From Ww85 sp963745765 (GTDB lineage: Bacteria > Desulfobacterota > Desulfobulbia > Desulfobulbales > Desulfocapsaceae), in the NCBI GenBank assembly GCA_963745765.1, contig CAVUYQ010000022.1:16387-80386 (forward strand): 64,000 nt of DNA, given 5' to 3'. The notes beneath the pieces are model-generated. The model was given only the letters and a program-made list of their open reading frames with translations, searched no databases and was not told where the DNA came from. Positions 37,127 through 46,483 of the stretch are shown piece after piece (positions within the stretch are counted from its first letter, which is position 1; each line of letters begins with the position of its first letter). A program made the position numbers and the translations under genes.

Positions 37127-37957
37127 ATGATTTTCAAAATGTCGGGTATGTTACTCATTCTATTGCTACTCGTTTTCACCTCAGTAGCCAATGCAGAAAC
37201 ACCTTTCACCGATCCATCGACGGGTATGGAATTTACGATGATCAAAGGCGGCTGTTTCAGCATGGGTGATTCAGTCGGTGATGGAGATCCTAATGAACGG
37301 CCAGTACATGAAGTTTGTCTTAATGATTATTACATCGGCACCTATGAGGTGAGCAATTCTCAATTTAGAAAGTTCAGACCACAACACGACAGCGGCAGTG
37401 CAGTTATGACAATACTGGACAACGACAACCAGCCGGTGGTCAATGTCTCCTGGGAGGATGCGCTCGCCTATACCGAATGGCTTTCCAAAAAATCAGGGCT
37501 GCAATATCGATTGCCGACCGAAGCTGAATGGGAGTATGCCGTTCGGGCAGGGTCAAAAGGAAGCCATTTTTGGGGAAATAACCTCGATGAAGCCTGCACC
37601 TATGCCAATGTGGCAGATATGACGGCCAAGAAAGAACGCCCCAAGTGGACAACCTTCTCATGTGACGACGGTTACATGGTTTCTTCAGCGATCGGCAGCT
37701 TTAAGCCAAATGGTTACGGGCTCTACGATATGCTGGGAAATGTCTGGGAATGGTGCCAGGATGTCTACAACAGTGAAGCCTATTCAAAACTTCCAAAAGA
37801 CAACCCGGTATACAGCGGGCCAGGTGAGTATCGTGTCATGCGTGGCGGGGGCTGGAGCAACGGCCCGCTCGGTATTCGAAGCTCCCATCGCGTCGGCCTC
37901 TCTCCCGATTTCGGCCATCATGCCCTCGGTTTTAGGTTGGCCAGAAATGCCCAATGA
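37127..37957 (+). CDS. Periplasmic SUMF1/FGE-like domain protein, first gene of the decaheme operon
   Basis: A 276-residue protein with a signal peptide (cleavage near ANAET) and one formylglycine-generating-enzyme-like domain: GMEFTMIKGG, FSMGDS, YYIGTYEVSN, NVSWEDALAY, YRLPTEAEWEYA, YGLYDMLGNVWEWC, RVMRGGGW and GFRLAR. The catalytic copper cysteines of true FGE are not seen in their usual place. It may therefore act as a binding or maturation domain instead of modifying sulfatases, and no sulfatase is nearby. ATG 37127 has AAGGAGG six bases upstream. The next gene, a decaheme cytochrome, starts 52 bases later. The role in that operon is inferred. Confidence 0.85.
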   Translation: MIFKMSGMLLILLLLVFTSVANAETPFTDPSTGMEFTMIKGGCFSMGDSVGDGDPNERPVHEVCLNDYYIGTYEVSNSQFRKFRPQHDSGSAVMTILDNDNQPVVNVSWEDALAYTEWLSKKSGLQYRLPTEAEWEYAVRAGSKGSHFWGNNLDEACTYANVADMTAKKERPKWTTFSCDDGYMVSSAIGSFKPNGYGLYDMLGNVWEWCQDVYNSEAYSKLPKDNPVYSGPGEYRVMRGGGWSNGPLGIRSSHRVGLSPDFGHHALGFRLARNAQ

Positions 37958-38009
37958 GAGAGTAGTTGAAGCGTGTTGTTACATTGAAAGAAATTCCCGG
38001 AGGTATGTA

Positions 38010-38933
38010 ATGATGAGAACCTACATTATCTGGCTGTTCATGCCACTCAGTTTGCTTTTGTTCTCCGTTTCCCCGTCATTAGGGGCGTCAATGAGTTCTC
38101 AGGGGACAGGGGAAAAAAACGGCTTCATCGGCGCTGAGACATGCAAAGAATGTCACGAAACACAATATGCCACGTATTCAACATCAATTCATTCCAAGAA
38201 AACAGTAAAAGGACCACAGTCCCAGGATGCCTGTGAGACCTGTCACGGACCGGGTGCCCTGCACGTGGAAAAAGGCGGCGGCCGCGGTGTCGACATCTTC
38301 GCCTTTAACGCCGAGGCCGACCCGGCAGAAAAGGCTGCCAAATGTTTATCCTGCCACATGAAAAACACTCCCAGTATGGACAACTGGGATCTTGGCGCCC
38401 ACAGCCGCAACGGAGTGTCCTGCGAATCCTGCCACGATCTCCACGTGCGGGGAACCCAGCTGCCGGACGAGCCCGTCGTTTGTTTCGGCTGTCACCGCAA
38501 TGTCAAGACCCAAGCCATCAAACGCTCTCATCATCCAATTATCGAGGGTAAACTCAACTGTTCTTCATGTCACCAGCCCCACGGCAGTCTTGCTATGCAC
38601 ATGGTTAAGGCGGACACCACCCAACAGCTCTGCTATTCCTGTCATGCCGATAAGCGAGGACCGTATATCTACGAACATCCGCCGGTCGCAGAGAATTGCC
38701 TGAATTGCCATACCCCCCATGGCAGCCTGCACGCTAAGCTGCTGACTGAAAAGCTGCCGAATCTCTGCCAGGATTGCCATGACTGGTCGCGCCATCCCGG
38801 TACACCCTATGACAACAACAGTGGTTTCTCCGGGAAGAGCCCCAGTAATCGATTTTTCGGACGTTCCTGCGTGAACTGCCATGGAGCCATACACGGCAGC
38901 ACCACCTTTGAACAGCATTTATTTACGCGATAG
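38010..38933 (+). CDS. DmsE/MtrA-type periplasmic decaheme c-type cytochrome
   Basis: Start ATG 38010 (CCGGAGG six bases upstream); the frame is open much further left but only overlaps the previous gene. About 307 residues: signal peptide (near SLGAS), then exactly ten CXXCH heme motifs (CKECH, CETCH, CLSCH, CESCH, CFGCH, CSSCH, CYSCH, CLNCH, CQDCH, CVNCH). Ten hemes in ~300 residues followed by an MtrB-like gene is the MtrA/DmsE/PioA pattern. The protein threads through the barrel as an electron wire across the outer membrane. No outer-surface MtrC-type cytochrome or DMSO reductase is adjacent. Confidence 0.93.
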   Translation: MMRTYIIWLFMPLSLLLFSVSPSLGASMSSQGTGEKNGFIGAETCKECHETQYATYSTSIHSKKTVKGPQSQDACETCHGPGALHVEKGGGRGVDIFAFNAEADPAEKAAKCLSCHMKNTPSMDNWDLGAHSRNGVSCESCHDLHVRGTQLPDEPVVCFGCHRNVKTQAIKRSHHPIIEGKLNCSSCHQPHGSLAMHMVKADTTQQLCYSCHADKRGPYIYEHPPVAENCLNCHTPHGSLHAKLLTEKLPNLCQDCHDWSRHPGTPYDNNSGFSGKSPSNRFFGRSCVNCHGAIHGSTTFEQHLFTR

Positions 38934-38944
38934 GAGGAAGAATT

Positions 38945-40981
38945 ATGAAGAATCAATCCCTACTGTTTGCTACCGCAGCAATGCTCATCCTCCCTAGCGG
39001 AAATTCGGTTTTCGCAGCTGACGAAGCGCCATTTAGCGGCTCGATCGAGGTGGGCGGCAGGATCGGTGATGGTGAAGATGAAGGTGCAAAAGCTCAAGAG
39101 TATCAAGATCTGAGCGATGGCGTAATCGGCAATGTCAACCTCAATTATGACACCGACGATTACTTTCTCGGATTCGAGGGCACAAACATTGGCATGGACG
39201 ACCAATACTATCAACTTAAAGGCCGGTCCTATGGCAAATTCAAATATTCACTTTTTTACGATGAGCTTCCGCATAACCTGTCGTTTGATGCCTACTCTTT
39301 TTACTCCGGCGTAGGATCCGGTTTTCTCTACATCGATGATGCCAATCCGAAAAACCAGGATACCTGGAAAAAATTCGATTACGATATAAAGAGGAAAAAC
39401 TATGGCGGAAATTTCGGGCTAACACTTGCTTCCCCATATTTTTTTAACGTCGAGGTTGACCGGGTAGAACAGGGAGGCCTCAAACCGCTTGGCTCAGGTA
39501 GTTTTTCCGGGATGGTCGAAATGCCTGAACCGGTTGATTACGTGACCAACAATTTAAACGTTATCGGCGGATATCGCTCCGACGATCTATCGATCAAAGT
39601 ATCCGGGTTGTACAGCACCTTCGACAATTCCAATAACTACCTGGCCTGGCAGAACCCTTTCCTCGGTATTACCGAGTACAACTCCCTGGCGCCGGATAAC
39701 GATTATGCCCGACTGGGGCTCGACCTGACCTGGCGAAAACTGCCCTGGAATTCGACACTGGTGCTGACCGGCAGTTATACGAGCCTGACAGGCAGTTTCT
39801 CGCAGGACCAGGTAGGTGCAGAAATGCCGGCCGGCTTGAACGAAACCACATTCGACGGGGATGTCTCAACCACCAATTTTTCTGCGACCTATGCCTCCCA
39901 TCCAGCAGATATGCTTGATACCAGGGTGTTCTACAAATACGACGACAGGAATAATGACTCCACTGTTATCGAATACAACGGAGAAGGTAACGACGAGTTT
40001 CTGATCGATTATTCAAAACAAATGCTCGGTTTCGATGCCAAGTATCGGTTTTCCTCTGAGACCAGTCTGGACGGTGGTTACACCTTTGCAAACATTGATC
40101 GCACCAATCGTGATGATGGCACTAACAGCAAAGACAACAGGATTTTCTTCAAGCTGAAGAATACCAGCATCGAAAATGTTACAGCGAAACTCGAATATAC
40201 CTACCTGAATCGGGATACCGATGAGGATTTTGACCTGACCGGTTTAACCCCCTACGATGCGGACTATATACGACCGTTCGTCTCAAGGTATGACGTGGCC
40301 TCGAAGTCAATGAACGCGATCAAACTGGCCCTGGAATATTACCCGCTGGAAAGGCTTGGTCTTGGTGTATCATATAGGTACGTCGACAACGATTATGACG
40401 ATGTAACGTTGGGACGGACCAGTGACAAAGGCCATGAATTGTATGGTGATGTCACCTGGCAAGCGTCTAAATTGCTCACCTTGAGCGGCTTCGTTGGCTA
40501 CGAAAAATATCAGGCGGACTCCAACCATTACAATTTCAGCCCCGGTCAAATTGCCGACCCCACAATAGACGACGGAAATTCATCATCATATCGCTGGACA
40601 CAGGGCATTAACCAGGATTTCTGGTCCGTCGGCCTTACGGCCCTGATGCCGCTCATAAAAGACCGTTTAATGCTCAGTTTGTCCTGGAATTACCAGAATT
40701 CAGATGGAAACAGCGACTTTACCACAGAAGGCCCTAATGAACTCCAGCCAATCAATAAATACGAAGACTATTACATCAATACTATCGAGGCGAAAGCGCA
40801 GTACGCAATGACCGAAACCATGGATCTGACGGTCGGATATATCTACGAAAAGAGCATATATGAAGACCAGCAGTACCTGGATTACGAGTATATTCTCGGA
40901 GGTACCTACCTCAGCGGTGCCTACAGCGACTACAACTATGAAGCTAATATTGGCTATGTAACCGTAAAGTACAAGTTTTAA
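38945..40981 (+). CDS. MtrB/PioB family decaheme-associated outer-membrane barrel
   Basis: A 678-residue protein with a signal peptide (near VFAADE). The mature part is one long beta barrel of alternating amphipathic strands with short turns and long acidic loops (Asp/Asn-rich, many Tyr). It ends in the aromatic terminus YVTVKYKF required for barrel insertion. AGGAGG overlaps the cytochrome stop, and the ATG follows eleven bases later, so the two are translationally linked. MtrB/PioB barrels sheathe the decaheme cytochrome. The CXXC of Shewanella MtrB is not present near the N-terminus. Confidence 0.88.
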   Translation: MKNQSLLFATAAMLILPSGNSVFAADEAPFSGSIEVGGRIGDGEDEGAKAQEYQDLSDGVIGNVNLNYDTDDYFLGFEGTNIGMDDQYYQLKGRSYGKFKYSLFYDELPHNLSFDAYSFYSGVGSGFLYIDDANPKNQDTWKKFDYDIKRKNYGGNFGLTLASPYFFNVEVDRVEQGGLKPLGSGSFSGMVEMPEPVDYVTNNLNVIGGYRSDDLSIKVSGLYSTFDNSNNYLAWQNPFLGITEYNSLAPDNDYARLGLDLTWRKLPWNSTLVLTGSYTSLTGSFSQDQVGAEMPAGLNETTFDGDVSTTNFSATYASHPADMLDTRVFYKYDDRNNDSTVIEYNGEGNDEFLIDYSKQMLGFDAKYRFSSETSLDGGYTFANIDRTNRDDGTNSKDNRIFFKLKNTSIENVTAKLEYTYLNRDTDEDFDLTGLTPYDADYIRPFVSRYDVASKSMNAIKLALEYYPLERLGLGVSYRYVDNDYDDVTLGRTSDKGHELYGDVTWQASKLLTLSGFVGYEKYQADSNHYNFSPGQIADPTIDDGNSSSYRWTQGINQDFWSVGLTALMPLIKDRLMLSLSWNYQNSDGNSDFTTEGPNELQPINKYEDYYINTIEAKAQYAMTETMDLTVGYIYEKSIYEDQQYLDYEYILGGTYLSGAYSDYNYEANIGYVTVKYKF

Positions 40982-41013
40982 GCCATAACTTGAGGGTACC
41001 TTGAGTGAATGTC

Positions 41014-41128
41014 GTATCAGGCATATCATCGTGATGTGCCTGATACACAGGGACAGGGGGCAGAACCCCTGTTCAACAGCCTCCATAGCCTATCACAGGG
41101 AGCTTCCCCGCTCCCTGTGATAGGCTAT
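41014..41128 (+). terminator. Three consecutive hairpins after the cytochrome operon
   Basis: The first stem (41014-41046) has ten-base arms GTATCAGGCA/TGCCTGATAC. The second (41053-41072) has arms ACAGGGG/CCCCTGT. The third (41085-41128) has perfect 18-base arms, ATAGCCTATCACAGGGAG and its complement, around an eight-base loop. No long T run follows, so this may be a bidirectional or stabilising structure instead of a simple terminator. Confidence 0.6.
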
Positions 41129-41348
41129 TTCGTTTCCACTATTGAGACCAAGAGACGGAACCCTCACCTGCGGATAGCAGGGCCAAGATAATAAAATTGT
41201 TGTAAAATGTTGCACACCGGGCAATCCCGTGCCTGGAAAACCAATAAGGCGAACCATCCCTCCATTTTGATTGCTTGTCATTTGCCGACAAAGTAACGTG
41301 CTGTATAGGCAGATGAATTGCACGAGTCGCTTTTACAACACTCCCGCT

Positions 41349-42731
41349 ATGACCTCAAAGAAAACGACCAGGAAAATGCTTGATACACGAGAACCGACAG
41401 AAGTCCTTAGTGATCTGATACGCACCCGCGATGAATCCGGGATTTCAGATTATATCGAATCACTCAGTGCTCCGGAGACGGCACGGGCTATTTCCCGACT
41501 GCCGGAAGCCGAACAGCAGCTCCTTTTTTCCCTGCTCAGTCCTGAGGATGCCGCTGATGTAATAGAAGACGTCTCTGATGCCCAGGCTGCCGAGATGGTG
41601 GAGAATATGCCCCTGGAGCAGGCAGCTGCGATTATGGAGGAATTGGACAGCGACCACCTTGCCGATCTTCTTGGCGAGATGGACGACAGGGTGAGTGAAT
41701 CAATTCTGTCCAGGATGGAAAAAGAGGATGCGGAAGAAGCCAGGATAATGCTGAATTATGCACCCGACAGTGCGGGTGGACTGATGATTTCCGAGTACCT
41801 TGCCTTCCGTGCAGACAATACCATACAGGATGTCCTCAATGACCTGCAGGCAAATCATGAAGAATACAATAACTATAATGTGCAGTATTTTTATGTGGTA
41901 GATCAGCGTGATAAGCTGACCGGTGTACTGCGTATGCATAACCTGCTTTTCCCTGCCCGGGAAACGGTTCTTGGCGAGATAATGCTGTCCAATCCGCTCA
42001 GTGTCTCTGTCAACGCGACTTTGCCGGAACTGCAGAATTTTTTTGAAGAGCACAAGTTGTTCGGTGTACCGGTCGTCAATGATAACCAGGAATTACTGGG
42101 AGTTGTGCTGCCGGGTGCGATAGAGGAACAAATAAATAAACAGAAAACCAAGGCCTTTCTGCGACTGAGCGGCATTATCGGCGGTGAAGAATTTCGGACA
42201 ATGCCCCTGGCTGTGCGCTCCGGCCGCCGTCTTTCCTGGCTGAGCTTGAATATTGTTCTCAACATCCTGGCTGCCAGTGTCATCGCCCTCTACCAGGATA
42301 CCCTGGCTGCGGCTATTACCTTGGCGGTATTTCTGCCAATGGTGAGCGATATGAGCGGTTGTTCTGGCAACCAGGCTGTTGCCGTCTCAATGCGGGAGCT
42401 GTCTCTTGGTCTGGTCCAGCCCAATGAAATTATGTGGGTTGTTCTTAAAGAAGCACGGGTAGGAATTATCAATGGCCTGGTTCTCGGATTATTGCTGGGC
42501 TCCGTGGCCTATCTCTGGCAGCGAAACGTGTGGCTGGCTCTTGTCGTGGGCGGTGCTCTGGCAGCCAATACGCTTGTGTCTGTAACACTGGGCGGATCTT
42601 TGCCGCTCATACTCAAGAGACTGAAGATGGATCCCGCCCTGGTGTCCAGTCCGCTATTGACCACTGTAACGGACATGTGTGGGTTCTTTTTTGTTCTCAG
42701 TCTCGCCTCCGTATTCTTATCGAGACTGTAA
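41349..42731 (+). CDS. mgtE: Magnesium transporter MgtE
   Basis: About 460 residues from ATG 41349; the frame opens at 41271 and ATG 41313 is also possible, and none has a convincing ribosome site. The MgtE N domain (helical repeats, SLLSPEDAADVIEDV, MPLEQAAAIMEELD), the tandem CBS pair (TPEYLAFR-like YLAFRADNT..., LSVSVNATLPE, LFGVPVV) and the five-helix membrane domain (PMVSDMSGCSGNQAVAV, LKMDPALVSSPLLTTVTD) are all present. MgtE is a gated Mg2+ channel in the inner membrane, with CBS/N domains sensing internal Mg2+. Confidence 0.93.
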   Translation: MTSKKTTRKMLDTREPTEVLSDLIRTRDESGISDYIESLSAPETARAISRLPEAEQQLLFSLLSPEDAADVIEDVSDAQAAEMVENMPLEQAAAIMEELDSDHLADLLGEMDDRVSESILSRMEKEDAEEARIMLNYAPDSAGGLMISEYLAFRADNTIQDVLNDLQANHEEYNNYNVQYFYVVDQRDKLTGVLRMHNLLFPARETVLGEIMLSNPLSVSVNATLPELQNFFEEHKLFGVPVVNDNQELLGVVLPGAIEEQINKQKTKAFLRLSGIIGGEEFRTMPLAVRSGRRLSWLSLNIVLNILAASVIALYQDTLAAAITLAVFLPMVSDMSGCSGNQAVAVSMRELSLGLVQPNEIMWVVLKEARVGIINGLVLGLLLGSVAYLWQRNVWLALVVGGALAANTLVSVTLGGSLPLILKRLKMDPALVSSPLLTTVTDMCGFFFVLSLASVFLSRL

Positions 42732-42849
42732 TTTTCAAAGCTGTTGAGCAGGTACTGGTCGGCAACCGCTCCGCTGCTTTTCTTCCTCTTCACTCTTCCC
42801 TCTTTTTTGCTGAAATTGCTGGGTTATTGTGTCGGAAAGAGGTAAAAAC

Positions 42850-44217
42850 ATGAAGGCGGGATATTCAGTTGTTGCAGACCTATCTGCAGATTCATCCAAT
42901 CAATCTCAACACTGCTATAAAAAAGAATCAGGCATGGAACGTTTTATAGAATCAGACACGGTTGTTGATCAGCAGTATCATGGCAGTATTCTCCTATCTG
43001 CCGGCTATTCAGACGCTTTGAAGGAGCGCTTGACAGAATGTATCAAATGCTATCGGGCCTTTGAGAATAACGGCAGTGCCGCTATGCTTTATATCGCGGC
43101 CTGGAAGGGTAACCACAAAAGAATCTGGTATGAATATTCAGGAAGAGACTTCATTAATCTCTTTGGCTGCCAGCCGCACGAGATAGCAGACGTCTTTCGC
43201 AGGAGTGTCAACGAGCGTCGAATTTACAAAGATATCGACATGCGGCCCGGTGTTCAAAAAGAGGTGAAATCGCACAGCGTATGGAGCGATTCATGGCAGG
43301 AATTACGGGAAGAGGGGAAAAAAAACGGAACTATCGAAGCGGTATACAAGGTCACTATCGGTCAGGGCCATACCGTCTGGCTTAAAGACCAGGCGACCAT
43401 TGAAGTTTTCGAAGAGGACAACATCTGTTTATCGCTCGGATTTCTCACCATTGTTACCAAAGAGATGGATTCGGAAGAAAAGTTGAAAAAACACCATGAT
43501 CTTCTCGAGACCATTGTGCAGGACCGTACAGCGGAATTGACGAAACTCAACAGTCAGCTTCAGCAGGAAATTGAAGAACGCAAAATTGCCGAGGAAAAAC
43601 TCAGTCAGAGCTACCTGCAATTGCAGCGAAGTCTTGACGAAACGATCAATGCCATGTCCCTAACTCTGGAGGAACGGGATCCTTATACGGCAGGCCATCA
43701 GCGACGGACGACGGATCTTTCCCTGGCGATTGCCAGGGAAATGGGACTTGATGAGCATGAGATGAAAGGCCTTCAAATGGCCGGATTAATTCATGATATG
43801 GGCAAGATATCCGTCCCCGGTGAAATCTTGAGTAAACCCGGTGGCCTCAACGATGCAGAACTGCAATTGATCAAGAGGCATCCCCAGGTGGCCTATGACA
43901 TCCTCAATCAAATAGATTTTCCCTGGCCGGTAGATAAGATTGTGCTGCAGCATCATGAAAAATTTGATGGCTCAGGTTACCCGCAAGGTCTTTCCGGGAC
44001 GGATATTCTTCTGGCATCGAGGATCCTGTGTGTTGCCGATGTGGTTGAAACAATGGAAACCCATCGCCCATACAGGCCAAGCCTTGGCAGAGACGCCGCC
44101 CTGGAGGAGATCATAAACAACAGAGGGATTCTTTATGATCCCGATGTCGTTGATGCCTGCCTGCGCCTGTTTCGGGATACAGGCTTTCAGTATTCAACAG
44201 GGTCGGCAGTTTTTTGA
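42850..44217 (+). CDS. HD-GYP domain c-di-GMP phosphodiesterase with PAS-like sensor
   Basis: Start ATG 42850 (AGAGG seven bases upstream). The N-terminal ~230 residues include a PAS/PAC-like region (RIWYEYSGRDFINLF, KEMDSEEKLKKH). A coiled coil (about 230-260) links to a complete HD-GYP domain: the HD pair in LIHDMGK and the GYP loop in HHEKFDGSGYPQGL. The family hydrolyses c-di-GMP or cGAMP. There is no membrane segment or receiver domain, so it senses a cytoplasmic signal. It follows mgtE by ~120 bases. Confidence 0.9.
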   Translation: MKAGYSVVADLSADSSNQSQHCYKKESGMERFIESDTVVDQQYHGSILLSAGYSDALKERLTECIKCYRAFENNGSAAMLYIAAWKGNHKRIWYEYSGRDFINLFGCQPHEIADVFRRSVNERRIYKDIDMRPGVQKEVKSHSVWSDSWQELREEGKKNGTIEAVYKVTIGQGHTVWLKDQATIEVFEEDNICLSLGFLTIVTKEMDSEEKLKKHHDLLETIVQDRTAELTKLNSQLQQEIEERKIAEEKLSQSYLQLQRSLDETINAMSLTLEERDPYTAGHQRRTTDLSLAIAREMGLDEHEMKGLQMAGLIHDMGKISVPGEILSKPGGLNDAELQLIKRHPQVAYDILNQIDFPWPVDKIVLQHHEKFDGSGYPQGLSGTDILLASRILCVADVVETMETHRPYRPSLGRDAALEEIINNRGILYDPDVVDACLRLFRDTGFQYSTGSAVF

Positions 44218-44285
44218 ACGAATCAATAGCTTTTTAGTCGAAGACAAGCCAGTCCCGGCCACAATCTTTTATTTGAACGCGCCCC

Positions 44286-45440
44286 ATGTCCGCCAATCTG
44301 AAAATTCTTTTTGCTTTGAGCCTCATTCACTTTACCGGTGATTTTTACTCTTCCTTTATCAACCCTCTTTTTCCGATTTTTATCGACAAACTCGGCCTTA
44401 CCCTGACCCAGGTTGGTATCATTGCCGGCACAATGCGCCTGCTCGCCTTTATTATCCAGCCGACTGTAGGTTACTGGGCCGACCGTTATCAGTCGCGCGT
44501 TTTCATTTTCACCGGTCTGTCACTGACCATTGTGTTTATACCGATTACCGGTATTGCCCCCAATTTCTGGCTGCTGCTGCTGTGTGTGGCTCTTGGTTCT
44601 GTTGGTTCCGCGATGTTCCATCCTTCAGTCACCGGAATGGTGCCACTATACGCCGGCACGAAGGCCGGTTTTTCCATGTCCATATTTAACACCGGCGGGA
44701 CCCTGGCCTTTGGTCTTGGCCCCCTCTTCATTACCTGGTATGTCGCCTATTTCGGTTTGGCGGCCATGCCTGCCACCATGATCGGCGGCTTGCTGGTCCT
44801 TGTTTATCTGCTGAAGGTGATACCAAAGCCGCAAAGCGAGGGCATGAAGCGCTCCGGTTTTTTAGGAGCGATCAAGGAAAGTCTGGGGAGCGCCTGGAAA
44901 GTCATCGCCTTGATCTGGCTGGTCATGTTCATGCGCGCGGTAGTGGGGCAGTCTTTTTTGACATTCATGCCGGTGCTTTTTGTACAGAAGGGTTTCAGCG
45001 TGGTTTCTGCGGGGACGATCTATGCGGTTTTTCTCGTGTCCGGTACCCTGAGCGGCTTGCTTTCCGGACACATTTCCGACCGCATTGGCTTTAAGCCGGT
45101 TTTTCTTTTCATCTTTCTCTTCATGTCCCCGGCCCTCTGGCTGCTTATGCAGCTCAACGGCAACTGGATCTATTTCGGGGCCGCACTGGCCGGCAGTTTC
45201 GTTCTGGCACCGCTTCCCCTCGGGGTCAGCATGGCCCAGACTCTGGCTCCGAGAGGACGCTCTATGGTGGCGAGCCTGATGATGGGTTTCGCTTACGGCC
45301 TCGGGGGAATTGTCGCCCCGCTTGTCGGGAAATTAGCGGACACCTATACCATCAGCCCTGTCCTTGCCGTTATAGCCTGCATTCCCTTGCTGATAATCCC
45401 CGTTATCTCACAGTTTCCGAAAACGCGCAGCAATGGTTGA
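44286..45440 (+). CDS. MFS transporter, fosmidomycin-resistance (Fsr) type
   Basis: 384 residues with about twelve membrane segments. The N-terminus SLIHFTGDFYSSFINPLFP and the segments MFHPSVTGMVP and YGLGGIVAPLVGKLADTY are characteristic of the Fsr subgroup of drug/proton antiporters. It would export small phosphonate-like or other drugs. It starts 68 bases after the HD-GYP gene on the same strand. Confidence 0.8.
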   Translation: MSANLKILFALSLIHFTGDFYSSFINPLFPIFIDKLGLTLTQVGIIAGTMRLLAFIIQPTVGYWADRYQSRVFIFTGLSLTIVFIPITGIAPNFWLLLLCVALGSVGSAMFHPSVTGMVPLYAGTKAGFSMSIFNTGGTLAFGLGPLFITWYVAYFGLAAMPATMIGGLLVLVYLLKVIPKPQSEGMKRSGFLGAIKESLGSAWKVIALIWLVMFMRAVVGQSFLTFMPVLFVQKGFSVVSAGTIYAVFLVSGTLSGLLSGHISDRIGFKPVFLFIFLFMSPALWLLMQLNGNWIYFGAALAGSFVLAPLPLGVSMAQTLAPRGRSMVASLMMGFAYGLGGIVAPLVGKLADTYTISPVLAVIACIPLLIIPVISQFPKTRSNG

Positions 45441-45644
45441 GGAATTGATAAATCCCGGCGAGAATTGACATCTCACTTGATATCAGGAAATATTCAGGTT
45501 AGACGATAATTCCGTCTTACAAGGCGAGGAATGTCCAGACTTGCCTGCTGCTGAAAAATATGGGTACCTTGAATAATCAGGTTTTTCGGCCGCTGCGTCA
45601 TCCAAAGCCGGGGATGGGTTGTGGCAATGCCCGTTGACTTTCCT

Positions 45645-46037
45645 CTATTTTATCGTCAACACCGGACAGTGAGCCTGCAGGATGACATATTGTGCCGTAG
45701 ATCCGAATATGAGTTTTCCCAGCTTGGAACGGCTTTTAACACCAATGATAATTAACTCAGCGTCGTTTTCCCTGGCAAATTTGACAATATCTTCACCTGC
45801 AGTGAATCCTCGAACCAGGAGGTGCGTGCTGACTGGAATGTTCTTTTTGTCAAAAAATGCTTTTGCGCTTTCCAGGTTGTATTCTGCTTCCAGAGCCTGG
45901 GGTTTTGTGGTTTTTTCCCCTCCGGGAAGCGACGTGAGAATAAAAACTTCACCGTGAAATGCCAGGGCCTGTTTTTCTGCCAGTTCGATGAGGTCATTAC
46001 CAACATTTGTGCCTCGGTAGCCAATAATAATTTTCAT
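45645..46037 (-). CDS. Universal stress protein (UspA family)
   Basis: 130 residues, a single Usp fold: KIIIGYRGTNVG at the start and the ATP-binding-type motif IIIGVKSRSKLGKLIFGST near the end, followed by the HCPVLTIK strand. The glycine spacing fits a nucleotide-binding Usp. It is convergent with fsr and divergent from the Nramp gene. Confidence 0.9.
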   Translation of the reverse strand: MKIIIGYRGTNVGNDLIELAEKQALAFHGEVFILTSLPGGEKTTKPQALEAEYNLESAKAFFDKKNIPVSTHLLVRGFTAGEDIVKFARENDAELIIIGVKSRSKLGKLIFGSTAQYVILQAHCPVLTIK

Positions 46038-46483
46038 CCTTTACTCCCTTAATATTTTTTTTACAATGAAGGCTGTATTCACGTCACTAAAGGATACTTA
46101 ACCAAATATTCCATGACATTTGAGAGAAAATGTTCATGAACGTCGGCTTAATTGTATCTCGTATACATTGGTTGATTATAACGGCATTGAGATGTATAGC
46201 TTTCAAGAATCTGGTTGTCTCCTTCCTTCATATTCAGGGAGGTCTTTGTTTAGCAGGAATAGTTGATATAATATAGCTTTTTTGGTGGCAAAAAACAGTA
46301 ACTTCTTCCCGTGATAATGAAACGGTAATACCGTCATGTTGATAATGGACCGGCAAGCAGCATTGCCGGCAAGGCATCGTAACAATAGACGTGCCCTGAG
46401 CTTCATATCGTTGCTATTCTGATGAGAAAATTTCGAGCATAACGCAGAGATCGGGCGGAAAGGGTCAAACAAAGTGGAGACCA
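46038..46483. other. Divergent intergenic space upstream of the Nramp gene
   Basis: No gene is seen. A hairpin with arms CCGGCAA/TTGCCGG lies at 46350-46369, in the leader region of the Nramp gene. It could be a leader regulatory element, but I do not recognise the mntH or yybP-ykoY riboswitch consensus. Confidence 0.45.
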
